This document shows positions 35,559 to 48,141 of a stretch of DNA of 64,000 bases, one piece after another. The translations under genes were made by a program, and so were the position numbers. The stretch covers positions 646,200,468 through 646,264,467 of the forward strand of contig NC_081409.1 of the NCBI RefSeq assembly GCF_030272615.1. Reading direction: 5' to 3'. Within the stretch, counting starts at the first letter, position 1; each line of letters begins with the position of its first letter. This DNA comes from Cryptomeria japonica (taxonomy: Eukaryota; Streptophyta; Pinopsida; Cupressales; Cupressaceae). Under the pieces are notes generated by a model. That model was not told the DNA's origin and made no database searches. It saw nothing but the letters and a program-made list of their open reading frames with translations.

Positions 35559-36923
35559 ATGCATTGAGTTAAATCAATCCAGTGGACTTCACAGTCTTAT
35601 CCTTTTATCCAGATTGATGAGTTGGTGTTGCTCCTCTAGTGGAGTGGCTTGTTGGTTGTATGAGAGAATTATGATTAACTTATCTAAGGGGGAGAGTTTG
35701 GTTTTTTGTTTTAAGATCTTTGGCATTGTTGTCAAAGGGGGAGAAAAGCAAGTGAAAAATTGTTTTATCTGTTGGTATTATGGATGTGTTGCATTGGTTT
35801 TGTCATTGATGTCAACATCTTTAGGAGATCTTTGGTTATGTTCATCGGCATTTTCAGTGACTTATGAATAGTCACTGGTATCTGGTTCACCGGCAAGTTA
35901 TAATGTTCACCGGCACTGAGGATGATCTGTTATCATCTAGAGGTTACTTGGTTATGTCGAAGACATTGTTTGGACACTTGGTTTTGGTGATTTGGTCATT
36001 GGTCTAATCGAGTTTGCATATTTGTTGTTACCGGCAAATAGGTCTGGGTTATGGACCGACAAGCGTTATCTATTCTAGATCAGCACAACATGTTATGGAG
36101 ATGTTTTATTGATTGGTTATTATTGTAAATGCATTGAGCTGATATCATGCATCGCATATTGATTCATTTGTACTTGATCTTATTGTAATATCTTAGTGAG
36201 TCAACCTACACATTTGGTCTTGGGTTTTGGTATATATGTAAGATCTCATTTGTGAGATTAGTGTGATTTTGGAAGAGGAATATAATAAGGTATATGTGAA
36301 TATAAGCAGAGCTATACACGTAGACATCATTCAAGATTCAAGGAGGTTTTCAAGAAGGCAAATCAGAGCTTAACTGATACTGAATCTAGCATATGAAGAT
36401 GCTATTTTGAGTAGTACATTATCATTGGATTTAACCATCCAATTGTAGTCAATGTGACTCCCATTTTGTGATTGAGCAGTGAGCTCTAGGCAGTTGGCCT
36501 TTCTGCATGTGCAGACCCCATTTGTACACACATACTATATGCAATAGTATCATCTAATTGTGAGTAAGGTTTCTCATCATGGTTTTTCCCCTTACATGGT
36601 TTCCACATATAAATAACTGTGTTATGTGTTGTGTATGTTATTTGTCTTTTTGTTTCATGCATTAAACTTTACCGGTACTATTATTAATGGTCAAACTGTC
36701 TACCGACATTAAGTTTGGTTTATCGGTTTTATGCACTAAGTTTGGTTAACTTATATTTCAGTTGAAATTAATAGACAACTGATTAACCCCCCCCCCCTTC
36801 TCAGTTGCCTCCGGGTCCTAACATTATCTTCTTGATCTTAGGGGGAGTTTGTTGGAGATGTTTTCTTTCTTTACATTAATTTTTTCACATTCATATGTTG
36901 CCATCAATGTCAAAGGGGGAGAT
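35559..36923 (+). promoter_or_regulatory. 3' untranslated region of S3 with several polypurine tracts, split by a solo LTR
   Basis: Purine tracts occur at about 35687 (aagggggagag), 35737 (caaagggggagaa), 36839 (tagggggagtt) and 36911-36923 (caaagggggagat), the last touching the 3' LTR. The solo LTR at 35770-36823 lies between them. Confidence 0.7.
35770..36823 (+). mobile_element. Solo LTR (1054 bp) in the S3 3' region
   Basis: It starts TGTTGGTATTATG, ends GTCCTAACA, and has a perfect TSD TTATC (35765-35769, 36824-36828). It has a perfect 7-bp hairpin, CAACTGA (36776-36782) with TCAGTTG (36801-36807), around an oligo-C loop. No internal region is left. Confidence 0.92.
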
Positions 36924-38281
36924 TCTTGGACATTGTTGTTGCTAGGATATGTTGTTGTCATTGATGTCAGCATATTCCTATGATTTATTTCTTTGGTGAT
37001 TGCAGATTGGTTTATTGGGATCATGATTTGGTGTATGAAGTATTTGTAGTATCATTATATTCTTTTGCATTGGTTTTGGTGATCCAAAAACCTTAATTGA
37101 TCATATCATATGATCCGGTTTGCAGTTTGTTTTTTTCTTCAGTGCTTTGCAGAGTTTAGTATTTCCTCTGGTATATTCTGGTGTGATCAGATTTTGAGCT
37201 GATATTTTTGGGAGACTTTTTGGGATGGTCTTGTGCATCTTCATTTTAGATGGTTCATTATTTGGTGCTCTGCAAGTTATCTTTCTTCATGACAGTTGCT
37301 ATTGTTTGAAGTTTTATTGAGGTTCAAATTTTGATCAATGAAGATTTGATAAGTGGTGTTGGTATAGTTATTACTGATGATTCTAATGTGCTTGTTGGTA
37401 TTTCCTAATTATGTCCTACATGTTTTAATGATCTATATTGATCGTTGTGCAGGTTCTTGGTGATTTTTCTGAACCGGTGATCTTCTTCATGTTATGTGGT
37501 TTTCCGAGTGGTGTATCATGTTGTAGTTGATCTTGGTGTAATTACCGGTGGTGATGAGCATTTGGATATTTGGTTTAGGAAAACTTTATATCATGTATAT
37601 CATTATATTAGTTTAGTGGTCGATCTTTGTATTGTGTAATGGATTTTTTTAATTATGAGTTGAGGGTTTAGCCGACCTTGTTGTCAAGGTTGATGATTTG
37701 TATAAATAGGTGATATTGTCATGTAGGTATCAAGGTTGTGTCTGCATTATCAGAGAGTGATGTATGTGTGAACAAAGGATTCATCTCTTGGTGTAGTATA
37801 TTAAGCAGAGATTGGTGTTGCAAAGTAGACATATGATCTTAATCAGAACTATCATCAAGCATTAGCAGATGTTGTTCTTGCAGTTCATTTGATTCCAGAT
37901 TATTTTCCAAACATTTTGTAAGTCAATGAGACTTCCTTGTAAAGTAGTGAGCCTTCCCTGGGGGTTGTAGCCTTTCAGGTTATTGTATCTTGAGTTGTAA
38001 GCTCTAGGAAGTGTGCTTGAATGCTGGTGCATTCCACATTATAATATTTACACGTACTACTACAGAGTATCATATTTTTGTGCGTAGGTTCCTACCGTGG
38101 TTTTTCCCTTAACCGGGTTTTCCACATCAAAATATTGGTTTTGTGTGTTGTGCTATTAATTTGCTTATTTTTATTATCATTGCAGTTTATCAAATTTGTG
38201 AATGTGGTTAAGATTGGTAGATCTGATGAAAACTAATTCACCCCTCCCCCTCTCAGTGTTCCTTCATTGTTTTTGCCAACA
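36924..38281 (+). repeat. 3' LTR of S3 (1358 bp)
   Basis: It matches 26991-28357. The terminal TGTT has become TCTT. The hairpin arms GAAAACTAA (38248-38256) and TCAGTGTTC (38273-38281 region start 38273) are partly unpaired relative to the 5' LTR. It ends GCCAACA. Confidence 0.88.
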
Positions 38282-39033
38282 CCACCATCAATGATCACAT
38301 TACAGACTTTTCCCTCACATTTGTATCTAGTATGCAACAAGTTCTTCCTTTGAGTTGGATCCACCTCTTTATTCACCAAAACTCTTCTTGTCACAAGAGC
38401 CTCTCCTCCTTTTACATCCTCAAAATTTGAGGAATCATCATCTTCATCTACATAGGAAACTCTGCCATTAACCTCAGGTATTTTGTTAATCATCCCTTGA
38501 TATTGAGGACTCTCAAAGGATCGATGTCCTTCTTCTCCATACTCAAAGAAAGCTCCAAGAAATCCTCTAGTTCCAAGACATCCTCCAAATATCTCTCTTC
38601 CTCATTGATCTTTATTTTATTCTCAAGGAAGATAGGCTTTATCTCCCTTCTAGTCATGAATTCCACTAGCTTGTTCAATCTTATTTTGATCTCCATATGA
38701 TCAACCTTTTCCTCTTTGCTTTATTTCTACTATTGCATTTAGCTTCTCCTCCACATTCAAGGCAAAGTGGTATGCATATTGAATAGTAGGCATTCAAACT
38801 AGAACTATCTCATCTTGTATTCTTGGTTTCAACCCATTGATGTAGCATGTTATCTTCTCCTTGTTAGCATCAAAATGACTTATTATATTCAAGACTTGAT
38901 AGAACTCTTTAGTAAACTCTTTGATAGATCTACTTGCTTGCTTCAACATTTGCATCTTCTTTAGCAATTCAAGCTTATAATCTATGGGAATGAATTGCCT
39001 CTTCAACTTCTCCACCATATGATCTCACCTCAT
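38282..39033 (-). pseudogene. gag-pol: Ty3/Gypsy gag end and protease start (G1, first piece)
   Basis: On the minus strand 39018-38794 encodes a Gypsy gag core (VEKLKRQFIPIDYKLELLKKM, SIKEFTKEFYQVL). The region 38696-38282 continues through a charged spacer to EALVTRRVLVNKE, LLHTRYKCEGKVC and NVIIDGG. That last is the usual approach to the protease active site (here Asp-Gly-Gly). It is cut at 38282 by S3 and at 39033 by the LTR of C. The whole piece is the oldest layer of the window. Reverse transcriptase of this element is not in view. Confidence 0.75.
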
Positions 39034-39930
39034 TGTAAGGAAGTTAAGTAGCGAAACAACTTCCTACACTAACCTTGAGAAGAGGGTAATGTAAAAACTT
39101 TTACAGATCATTACAACAGTTACAGAAACTTAAGAAAAATAAACATAATATCATGTATACCACAACACAGTAATTTATGTGGGGAATACCCTTTCAGAAG
39201 AAAAACCCCACACTCCAAAAGTAGCTCAATATATTATTCAGTAATCAAAAAAAAAATTACAATATACTTGTAGAGGAAGCTCTTCACACGAGTACCATTA
39301 ATCAGAGATTCAAAGGTATCTCAATAGCCATAAGACTCTTGCATACAACCTCTATCTCACACACCTCATATATAAGAGATACAATAAAAGAAACTATCAA
39401 ATGGTATTACAAAACCATAAGCTAAAACCACTCAATAAAGGAGAGTCGACATTATATCTATTCTAGATGCCTTATGATGTGTTAAAATAGACATCAACAC
39501 GTGTTCCTCTCTTTTATAGCTCATTTATGTGTAATGCAATTTTATATTTCCTATTTTGGGAGTCCAAACTTTTGGAGGTCATAACTTGTGAACCATGTGT
39601 CTAATTGATGAATCATTTGATGCGTTGAAAAGCTTGCGAAGTGCTCTATCACCTTGTAATTTTCTATGCTAGTTGCACCCATTTTTTAGGGATTTTTGGA
39701 GCATCTAAAGTCCTCAAAATTAATTTTAAACCTTTCATCACACCCTTTATTAATGGAAACTTTAATATATTCAAAACTAGCTATGATCTTGCGATGAAAA
39801 TTTGTCAGCATGCTTATCTGGTCAATCTGAAGCTTTGGAGAGAATTTCACACCATTTTGTACACAAACAAAAACTTACTATAAATAGTAACCTCATTTAA
39901 ATGAAAGTTTGAGACACCTTTTTCCAAACA
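39034..39930 (-). repeat. 3' LTR of C (897 bp)
   Basis: On plus it runs TGTAAGGAAG to TTCCAAACA. Its first part matches 63637 onward (for example 'gtagcgaaacaa', 'cctacactaaccttgaga'). The polypurine tract (minus) abuts it at 39931-39942. Confidence 0.88.
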
Positions 39931-39984
39931 TTCTCCCACTTGTCAAACACCTTGCAAGAGAAAAGGGAGTATGAACACAATAAA

Positions 39985-42278
39985 TTAATTGCTAAGGGCC
40001 ATGAGGCCCATAGACTCCGAACACCATTTGAACTTATTTATGCTCAAAGCCTTAGTTAAAGAATCTACAACATTCATCAAAGTCTTTACCTTAACCAAAT
40101 CCACAGTGCTATCTTCGACCATATCTCTAACAAAATGATACAGAACATCAATGTGTTTAGTCTGGGCATGAAATGTCGGCTTCTTAGCTAGGCAGATCAC
40201 ACTCTTACTATCACAATAAATTGTCACTGCACCTTGTTTTATTTCAATATCTGAACAGTCCTTTAAGCTAAATGACTTATTTACAATAATGAGTAGCTGC
40301 CATATACTCTTCTTTTGTAGTGGACAAAGCAACCATAGCCTTTCGCTTACTCATCCAACTAATTGCACCACCAAATAAAGTAAACACATAAGAACTGGTG
40401 GATCTTCTGCTATCAATGTCATATGCCCAGTCTGAATCCACATAAGCATGAATATCAAGGGAAATCATGTCTCCAAACAAATTACCATGATAACACAAAG
40501 AATACTCTAAGGCACCTTTCAAATATCTAAAGGCTCTTTTGATTGCATTCCAGTGAACTCTACTAGGATTAGACATATATTTGGAAAGAATTCCCACTGC
40601 TTGGGCAATGTTTGGTCTAGTGTAAACCATAGAATACATCAAAATTCGAACTGTACTCTGGTAAGGCACTTTTCTCGTGTCTTATGTCTCTGATGGAGAT
40701 GCAGGACAATCAATAGATAATTTCATTCCAGTTGTGAAGGGAACACATAATGGTCTATAATCCTGTATGTTGAACCTCCATAAAATTGAATTCAAATTCT
40801 TATTATTTCCTAGCCATAGCTTTATATTCACTCTATCTCTTCTAATTTCCATCCCAAGAATGTATTTCCTTAAACCAAGATCTTTTATTTCAAATTTAGC
40901 AACAAGCTGAGATTTTAGTTTAGAAATCATACATTTCCCTTTACCAATGAATAACATATCATCAACATATAATACAATGTACATGAAATGATCACCATCA
41001 TATTTATAATAAATACAACGATCTGATTTAAAATGTTCAAATCCCAAACTCAACACATATGTATCAAATTTTTGGTACCATGTCCTAGGACTCTATTTGA
41101 GGTAATACAAAGATTTCTTCAATTTATAGACCAAATTACTTCTACCTCTTACCACATAGTGCTCTAGGTGTGTCATATATATATCCTCCCCCAAAATCAC
41201 CATGAAGGAAAGTAGTTTTCACACCATTTACTCAACCCCTAAATCCTAAGCAACAACAATAGAAAGCAAAAATCTAATGGGTGCCATTTTTGCAATAGGA
41301 GAAAATATCTCACCATAATCAACACCCTCAACCTAAGAGTATCCTTTTGCAACCAACCTTACTTTATACTTCTCAATTCCTCCATCTGAACCAATCTTTT
41401 TATTGAACATCCATTTACAACCAATAGGTTTTCGTCCTTAAGGCAATGGTACAAGATCTCATGTTTCGTTCTTTTTCAAAGCTACCATTTCTTCTTCCAT
41501 AGCAATCTTCTAGGATTCTGCATAATTCATACCTAAAGCCTCTTCTATAGATCTAGGTTCATCCATATTAGTATTAAAAGAAAAAATGCATCTCCAATCA
41601 TTAGGTAAATACCTTTAGGTGGTTGTCTATGTCTTGTAGACCTTCAGACAAGTTGAGTTGGAGTTCCTTCCTCCTCTTCTGAAGATTCAAAGTTAGATGA
41701 GCTCTCCTCAACTTCTTTCCTATCAAGTGGTCTCGATTCAACTCTTTTAGCCATGGAAGGGAATTGAATCACATTTTCCTGTTTATTCTAATCTAGCTAC
41801 AATGTAACAAAAGGAGCCTTAATTTCTATAAAAATAACACTTCTAGTATCCTTTCACACCATAACTATAACCAATGAAGATACATTTCACAACCTTGTTC
41901 TCCAACATTGTTTGCTTCTTCTTTTGCACATGTGCATATGCCTTGCAACAAAAAAATCTAAGATGTCTCAATGAAGGCTTGTTAACTAACCATGCTTCCA
42001 TAGGTGTTTTATCTACAAAAGTTGATGTAGGAGACCTATTAATCAGGTAGTAAGCAATGGAAACAAATTATGCCGAAAACTTTTATTCTAGACCAGCACC
42101 ATTTAGCATACTCCTAGCCTTTGCCATCAGTGTCTTATTCATTCTTTCTATGACTCCATTCTGTTGTGGAGAATACCGAGTTCTCTTCTATTTATTAATG
42201 CCAAAGTCTATACATAATCTATCAAATTCATTAGAGAAAAATTCACCACCATTATCAGTCCTTAAACATTTTATTTTA
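39985..42278 (-). pseudogene. pol: Copia integrase end, reverse transcriptase and RNase H of C
   Basis: Read on minus from 42278: LRTDNGGEFFSNEFD (integrase Asp), QQNGVIERMNKTLMAKARSM (integrase Glu), CKWMFNKKIG, VLYVDDMLFIGKG (RT active site intact at 41056-40900), YTRPNIAQAVGILSKYM, YVDSDWA (RNase H) and TKHIDVLYHFVRD. The end is at 39985. Many stops lie between 41060 and 42050, and a frameshift at about 40300 splits RNase H. It encodes cDNA synthesis and integration enzymes of the Copia order. Confidence 0.85.
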
Positions 42279-43062
42279 TGTTGGCAAATGCACACTCCAA
42301 TGAGAAATTGTAGGTGACTGAAGGTTTTGTCATTGATAGCAACCTTGCAATCATATGATACCAGCAAGACTGGATACCGGTACCAGCAACGACAAACTCT
42401 ACACTGACACATAGAACATCGGCAGTGAAAGGAAGGATATCGGCACCCTGGTTGATAGGAATTTTATTTGTAATATATTTTGTATTTAATTGTAAAATCA
42501 TTGTAAGTCAATATGGCGAGTTGTAATATGACTCATATATGTATGAGATCATTTTGTCATAGGAAATACGTGTGATAGGATGCAAGATAAGCAGGCCTAA
42601 TATGCAAACTATAGGCTAAGGATTTATGTATGTAGCAGAGCTTAAACCGGTTATGGATCTAGCATAGTAGATGCTAATCTGAAGTAATACAAGACATTGG
42701 ATTAATATAATCAATTTTTGTAAGTCAGTGTGACTTCTTTTGTAATTGAGCAGTGAGCTCTAGGAACTTGGCCTTCCTGCATGTGCAGGCCCCTATTCTA
42801 AGAGTAATATTCCCTTATTCTAAGAGTAATATTCCCTTATTGGCTAGTAAGCGAATATTGTGGGTCACAAATCCCACCGAGGTTTTTCCCACACCGGGTT
42901 TCCTCGCTAAAATACTGTGTTATGGTGTGCTTCTCATGTGGTTGTTTATATTCTTGTTTACTACATTATTTCTTGTTTACCGGTACATAGTTTTAATATA
43001 CTTTTCATGTTTTAAGTCAAGTAAATTTATTAACCAGTTAGATACTGATCCTAATCCTAACA
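42279..43062 (+). repeat. 5' LTR of N7 (784 bp)
   Basis: It runs TGTTGGCAAATG to CTAATCCTAACA. Relative to the 3' LTR it lacks about 30 bases holding the C-run and right hairpin arm (break near 43050), and it carries a duplicated 'ttctaagagtaatattccc' at about 42800-42840. Confidence 0.9.
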
Positions 43063-43064
43063 AT

Positions 43065-43076
43065 TGGTATCAGAGC
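43065..43076 (+). other. Primer binding site of N7
   Basis: TGGTATCAGAGC, two bases past the LTR. Confidence 0.92.
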
Positions 43077-43133
43077 CTAGTCCTCTATTTTCAGAAGCCT
43101 AACAGCTTGAGAAAAATTTTGTCACCGGTAGAG

Positions 43134-44244
43134 ATGGAAAACTTGAGAGAACAATTGAAAACAACTCTTTCAAACTATGATGCATAAAAGGTGAAGAATA
43201 TCAAACTTGAAGATGATCTAACTGCTACTTAGGATATCATTCAAGCACTTCAAGAAAATCTTACCATTGCTAGAAATAAGAGAAGAGAACTTTGCGAAAA
43301 GATGCAAAATGAGAATAATGAAAAGGAAACTCTTAATTATCTAGTAAACAAGATAAGACAAGAAATCAATACAACATAGAATGAGATGAAGGATATGAAT
43401 ATGAGATTGTGTAAATAAATTGAAGATAGAAAGAAGAATGAAGAAAACTTGGCCAGAAGACTAAATGATGCTGGAAATGAAAACACAAGACTTAGTCATG
43501 AAAATGATATGTTGAAGACAAATCTAACACACACAAAATGACAGAACTAAACTCATAAGACAGAAAGGAATCTTGGAAAGTGAACTAACTACTGCAAATA
43601 ATCACAAGGAAAAATTAAAGAAAAGTTGAGAAGAACTTTGTGACATGTTGAAGAATCAGAAACCTAATGGTGATACAAATGGCCTTGGCTTTGAAGTTGG
43701 TGAAAGCTCTGGTACTGCAAACAATCATGATCATAGGAAACTAGTAAGACAACCTACTGCTTACAAGTTTAATGGAAAATGCTTTAACTGTAATAAGTAT
43801 GGTCATAGAGCAAATAAGTGTAGATCTAGAAATTATCGGAACACTAATACACCCACCGGTCAATGTTCTAAATACAACAAAGTTGGTCATAATTCAAAAA
43901 ATTGTAGAATGAATGTGAGATGTTATGTTTGTGGAAGATTTGGGCACTTATCTAATCAATGCAGAACACATACCGGCATAGGATATGGGAAAGCTATTCA
44001 AAAGAGCAATGTGACTTGTTATGCCTGTAACAAGATTGGACATATTGCTAAATTTTGCAAAAGTAAGGCATCACCGGCAAATAACAAAGGTCCTAGTTTG
44101 AAAGGTAAAGAAAAAGTTGAAGAGGTAAAGCAAGAATTTTCAAAACAATGGATTAGAAATTCAGATCAGAATGTTGATGTGATTACTCCTCCACCGACAG
44201 GACAGAGTAACACTCCACCGGCAGGAAACTCTTCATCTAATTGA
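43134..44244 (+). pseudogene. Gag-like coiled-coil protein with four CCHC knuckles (N7)
   Basis: The ATG at 43134 (MENLREQLKTTLSNYDA) begins about 165 codons of coiled-coil-like sequence, broken by five or six stops. It is open from 43645 to 44244. The knuckles are CFNCNKYGHRANKC, CSKYNKVGHNSKNC (second Cys lost), CYVCGRFGHLSNQC and CYACNKIGHIAKFC. A Lys/Glu linker and a Pro/Thr/Ser-rich tail with a repeated TPPPTGQSNTPPAG follow. Order and spacing match the N2 protein. The likely role is RNA packaging. Confidence 0.78.
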
Positions 44245-44547
44245 AGAAAATTCTTTTGGGGGTTTAGCAACAAAATGAAAAACATCCTATTATTCCCTCG
44301 GTTGATAGTGAGAAGTTGAAATTACTTCTATACCAGCAGATGACTTAAGTTGTGACTTAACCAACAAGCATTAAATGTGGTGCTTGGCAAAAATGATAGT
44401 ATAAAGCAAGTGTTTTGGCTCTTTTTATTCACCGAGCATTCAAATCTTTGAGAGCACGAAAATTCCCGAACGAAAGTACTCCAAGCAAAGAAGTGAAGCA
44501 ATCCATCAAAGCATTCATCCTTAAGGAAGATTGAGGTATTTATAGCT

Positions 44548-47500
44548 ATGGTATCTTCATCCACTCCTAAATTTATTGCAAACCCTAATGTTGTTGAAGT
44601 TGTTAAGTGACCTAGACCCATTTTTTAGCTAGTTCCCAAAATTGCTAAGAAAGATGATAGCATAGGTGCATCCTCCCAAATCCCTAAAGGAGTAGTATAT
44701 GCTGAAAACCCTAGAATGTATATACATTGTCATATTGATGAACTAGGTGATGATGAAATTAAAAATATGTATGAGACTATAATCTGTGATGAATCCAGAA
44801 ATGTCAAACCTGAACATAAGATAGTAGAAACCCTAGGTTTCACTGAAATACTTAGTATCCCGGATTTCCCCAAGGATATCATAAGGATTGTGTTAAGCAG
44901 AGTACATGGTGAATTTTTCAAGTTAAACTCTATTCATAAAATCACAAAAGAAGCAATAAAAGTTGTAACGGGGTTACCCTCCACTGGCAACAGACCTGAC
45001 AAAACTAAGAAGGTCTCAAATGACTTAGTGACAAACCTAACCGGTGCAACATTTGATAAGAGATCTCTAAGGGTAAACGATGTGAACGATACAAATATCA
45101 GATTTATCAGTATGATCTTAGGTTATAAGGCTACACATGCAAATAGGTTAAACTCAGTTTCTAGCCTATGTATTAAGAGTGCCTATGATATGGTAAATGA
45201 TAATGCAAGAATAGACATATGTGAATGGATCAAAGATGAGTTGATAGACAATTTGGTTAAGATCAAAAGAGACAAGAAAAAGACATTCAAATTTGGAAAC
45301 TTACTTATTTGTCTGATGCTATACATAACCAAATAAGTACCCGGTATTGGTGCTAGAGATTTTGGTTTTGATATACCGGTAGGAAAGCAACTATCAGAAA
45401 TATTAAACAATATGAGAGAGAACAGGGAGAAAAACATAAATGAGCATTTTCAAGCATTTAAGGCTCGAATGAAGAACAAAGTAAGACTATCACAAGCTAT
45501 TGTGGATAAGTATCAAAAGAAAATCTGTTTTGTGATCAAGAAAGATGAAATTTGGATGGAGGCAGTTATCCCTAGAACCATTGGGGTAACTGAAATGGGC
45601 TATGAGATAGATGATAACATCATAGAAACTTATGCACAAGCCCTCCTTGAAGCTCCTAATGAACTGGAAGAGAAAGTATTTGGTAGTGCAGAAACAATTG
45701 AGAGCACTATACAATCAAGGAAAAGAGTTAAGAAGGTAGAAGCAACTATTAAAAAAGGAACCCGACAGGCAAAGGAAATCAAGGAAGATGTGCTAAAACA
45801 AACTGGTATAACTGAAAGTGAGTTGGAAGCACTTCAACTAGAAACTCACCTTTCACCGATTGGATCTTCTTCAGAAAGTGACATACCTGTTGTATTCAAG
45901 AGAGTTGAGAGGAAAAGAAAACCTTCACCGACACCTTCTCCTACACCAAAAAGGACAAGGCAGAAGCAACAGGTAGTAAGGCCTCCAACAAATAAGATGA
46001 CTCCTAAGATGAAGGTGAAACAAACTATTCCCCCCATTGACAAACTTCTTAATGAAATTACAGAGGATGGTAAGCTAAAGAATATCAATAAAATGTACAA
46101 TACACTATCAGCTAATGATAAAGAAAGTATAGACAACAGTGTAATTCTACACTTTAGATATATACAAGAAATTTTTTTATGCAAATTATTGATGAAATTT
46201 CAAATGACTTGTATAGGATATTAAAAGCTAGAAGATTATCTATTGTTGAACTAGATAAAAAGATTAAAATTGAAAAATTGCTGGCAGTGCATCCAGTTAA
46301 CTCACCTAATGAAATAGACAAATTAATCAATGAGGCTAACCGAACAGTATTCTCTATTGCTCATCAGCATGTAGCATTAATGGTCGGCAGAGTAACTGAA
46401 GCATCTGAGGAAACTGTTGATGGATGGGATATTTTCTTTGTGGAGAAAGAAAAAGAGGAAGAATTACTTAGACCTAAAACTATCAGAGTGTATCAAAAGG
46501 ACATTGACAAGGGTAAAGGCAAGGTAGGTGGACCACCAAGTTTTAAAATAACTGACAATATGCCCCCACCTCCTTTAGATAATCCACTGGTAGACACTAC
46601 TGCAAATCAATCGGCCACTGAGAGTATGGAGACTCCAATAGAAGATACAAACCCTGAATCAGAAATTTTGTATACTGTAAATGTAGATACTCAGGAAGTT
46701 AATGTCGTGGTTGATAGAAAGACCACAGAGGATAAGGAGAAAGATGTGACAACTGAGTTACTGGCTGCAGAGGTTGAGTTAAACATAGAAAAACCTACAC
46801 AGATGGAGCAACTGGCAGAGGATACCACTGAGAAACTAGTAGATATAATAGACAAACCATCTGAAGAACCGGCTAAGAAAAGTTCAGAGGCACAAACTAA
46901 GGAACCGGCAATTGAAAGCTCAAAGAAACCGTCTGAGACACATTTGGAGAAACCCAAACCAATATAGGTTGAAGCACAGGTACAAATAGAGACAGTACCA
47001 CCCGGCCAAACTGAAAAGCCTAAAACTTTGTTTGTGGAAATGCAAACTCAGACAAACCTACTAGAGGTCGAACCAAGCAAGGAAATAACTACAACCAGTA
47101 GCATGGCTATTATAAAAACTATTGGACAAAAATCTGGTACAGCTATGACAGAATTCAGACCTACTAATGTAACAGAAGTCTTATTAGATTCAGTAAAGAA
47201 GATCACGAAATGCAATGCACAAGCCTATAAGGCTATTGATGATACTATACCAATTCTTAAATTGATAGCACAAAGTGCAGTGTTGAGAATAAAGATTCTT
47301 TAGGTCAACTAGACACATTGTCCAAGTTTATCACCGGCAATCTAATAATTGTTGATCAAATAAATGAGGATATATTTAAAGAGAGGATGATAAAAGAAAA
47401 AGAGAAATTCTTTGAGGATATTGTAAATAAGAACAAAGAGAAAATGGATACTCTATTATCAGAACTTGGAGAAATAATTCTTGATTTCAAGAAACTGTAT

Positions 47501-47959
47501 AGGGATACTTGCAAAACAAATATCTTAACAGATGATCTTGACAAGGAGATCAGCAAAGCTCAAGAGAAGTTAAATAATATTGCTGACAATTTGATTGGAA
47601 CATCAGATTCATTTTTGGAATTAGAAAAGAAAATTGCAAAGAAGGAAGAGAAAATCAAGAAATTGGAGAAAGACAAATAAGGAATAAAGGATAAGGCAAA
47701 TGACTTAAAATACAGACTTAGTCCAAGACTAGAGTATCTTATTTCCTTAAGAAAAGAAATATATGAGGCTCTGGTTCCCAGACTGAAGACATCGGAAGAG
47801 AAAATGCACATACTCACCAGTACAGTGCAGAGAACAGAAGAGGCAATAAAAGACTGCAAAACATTCAGCAATGGCATAAATTTAGTTTTGACAGATATCT
47901 TTCAGATTGTAACCCACCGGTTACAAGAATCCAAGCAGGACTCCACTGACAGCGAATGA
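44548..47959 (+). pseudogene. ORF2 of non-autonomous element N7 (unknown function, near complete)
   Basis: The ATG at 44548 (MVSSSTPKFIANPNVVEV) aligns with NA ORF2. The order is a conserved domain I of about 250 residues (YIHCHIDELG, IIRIVLSRVHGEFFKL, ITKEAIKVVTGLP, IRFISMILGYKA, RLNSVSS), then domain II (KYQKKICFVIKKDEIWMEAV, VTEMGYEIDDNI). A basic/Ser/Pro linker (PSPTPSPTPKRTRQKQ) leads to domain III (LYRILKARRLSIVELDKKI, VALMVGRV). An acidic Glu/Thr/Pro-rich stretch and a C-terminal coiled coil (EKKIAKKEEKIKKLEK, LSPRLEYLISLRKEI) end at 47959. About five stops and two shifts occur over 1,130 codons. Domain I vaguely recalls plant transposon-linked domains; I cannot confirm that. Confidence 0.78.
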
Positions 47960-48141
47960 TAACCTTTGTCATTCATTTCAAAGGGGGAGTAGTGGGATGA
48001 GAAAAATGGTCAAACGAAAGGGACTTCATCTGCTCAGGGGGAGCATACAATTTTGGTAAGACAATTTTGGTAGACTATTTTTTATATCATTTTGGACACT
48101 TTTTTCTCATGAGTGTTGCCATCAATGCTAAAGGGGAAGAT
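47960..48141 (+). promoter_or_regulatory. 3' untranslated region of N7 with polypurine tracts
   Basis: Tracts lie near 47980 (caaagggggagta), 48038 (cagggggagca) and 48129-48141 (taaaggggaagat, touching the LTR). This is the same three-tract plan as NA. Confidence 0.7.

Larger units (their letters stand above)
26991..38281 (+). mobile_element. Copia (Sirevirus-like) element S3, with two insertions
   Basis: The 5' LTR is 26991-28357, the primer site 28360-28371 and the 3' LTR 36924-38281. The TSD is CCACT (26986-26990) against CCACC (38282-38286), with one difference. gag, protease, integrase, reverse transcriptase and RNase H follow in Copia order, heavily broken. A 2.9-kb non-coding insert (32183-35121) splits RNase H, and a solo LTR (35770-36823) sits in the 3' untranslated region. 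It was inserted in the G1 protease. Confidence 0.88.

Noticed and set aside
44548-47959. ORF2 of N7 as a captured host gene
   Set aside because: It recurs in three different LTR families in the same position after gag, and I see no match to a host protein; kept as an element-borne protein of unknown origin.
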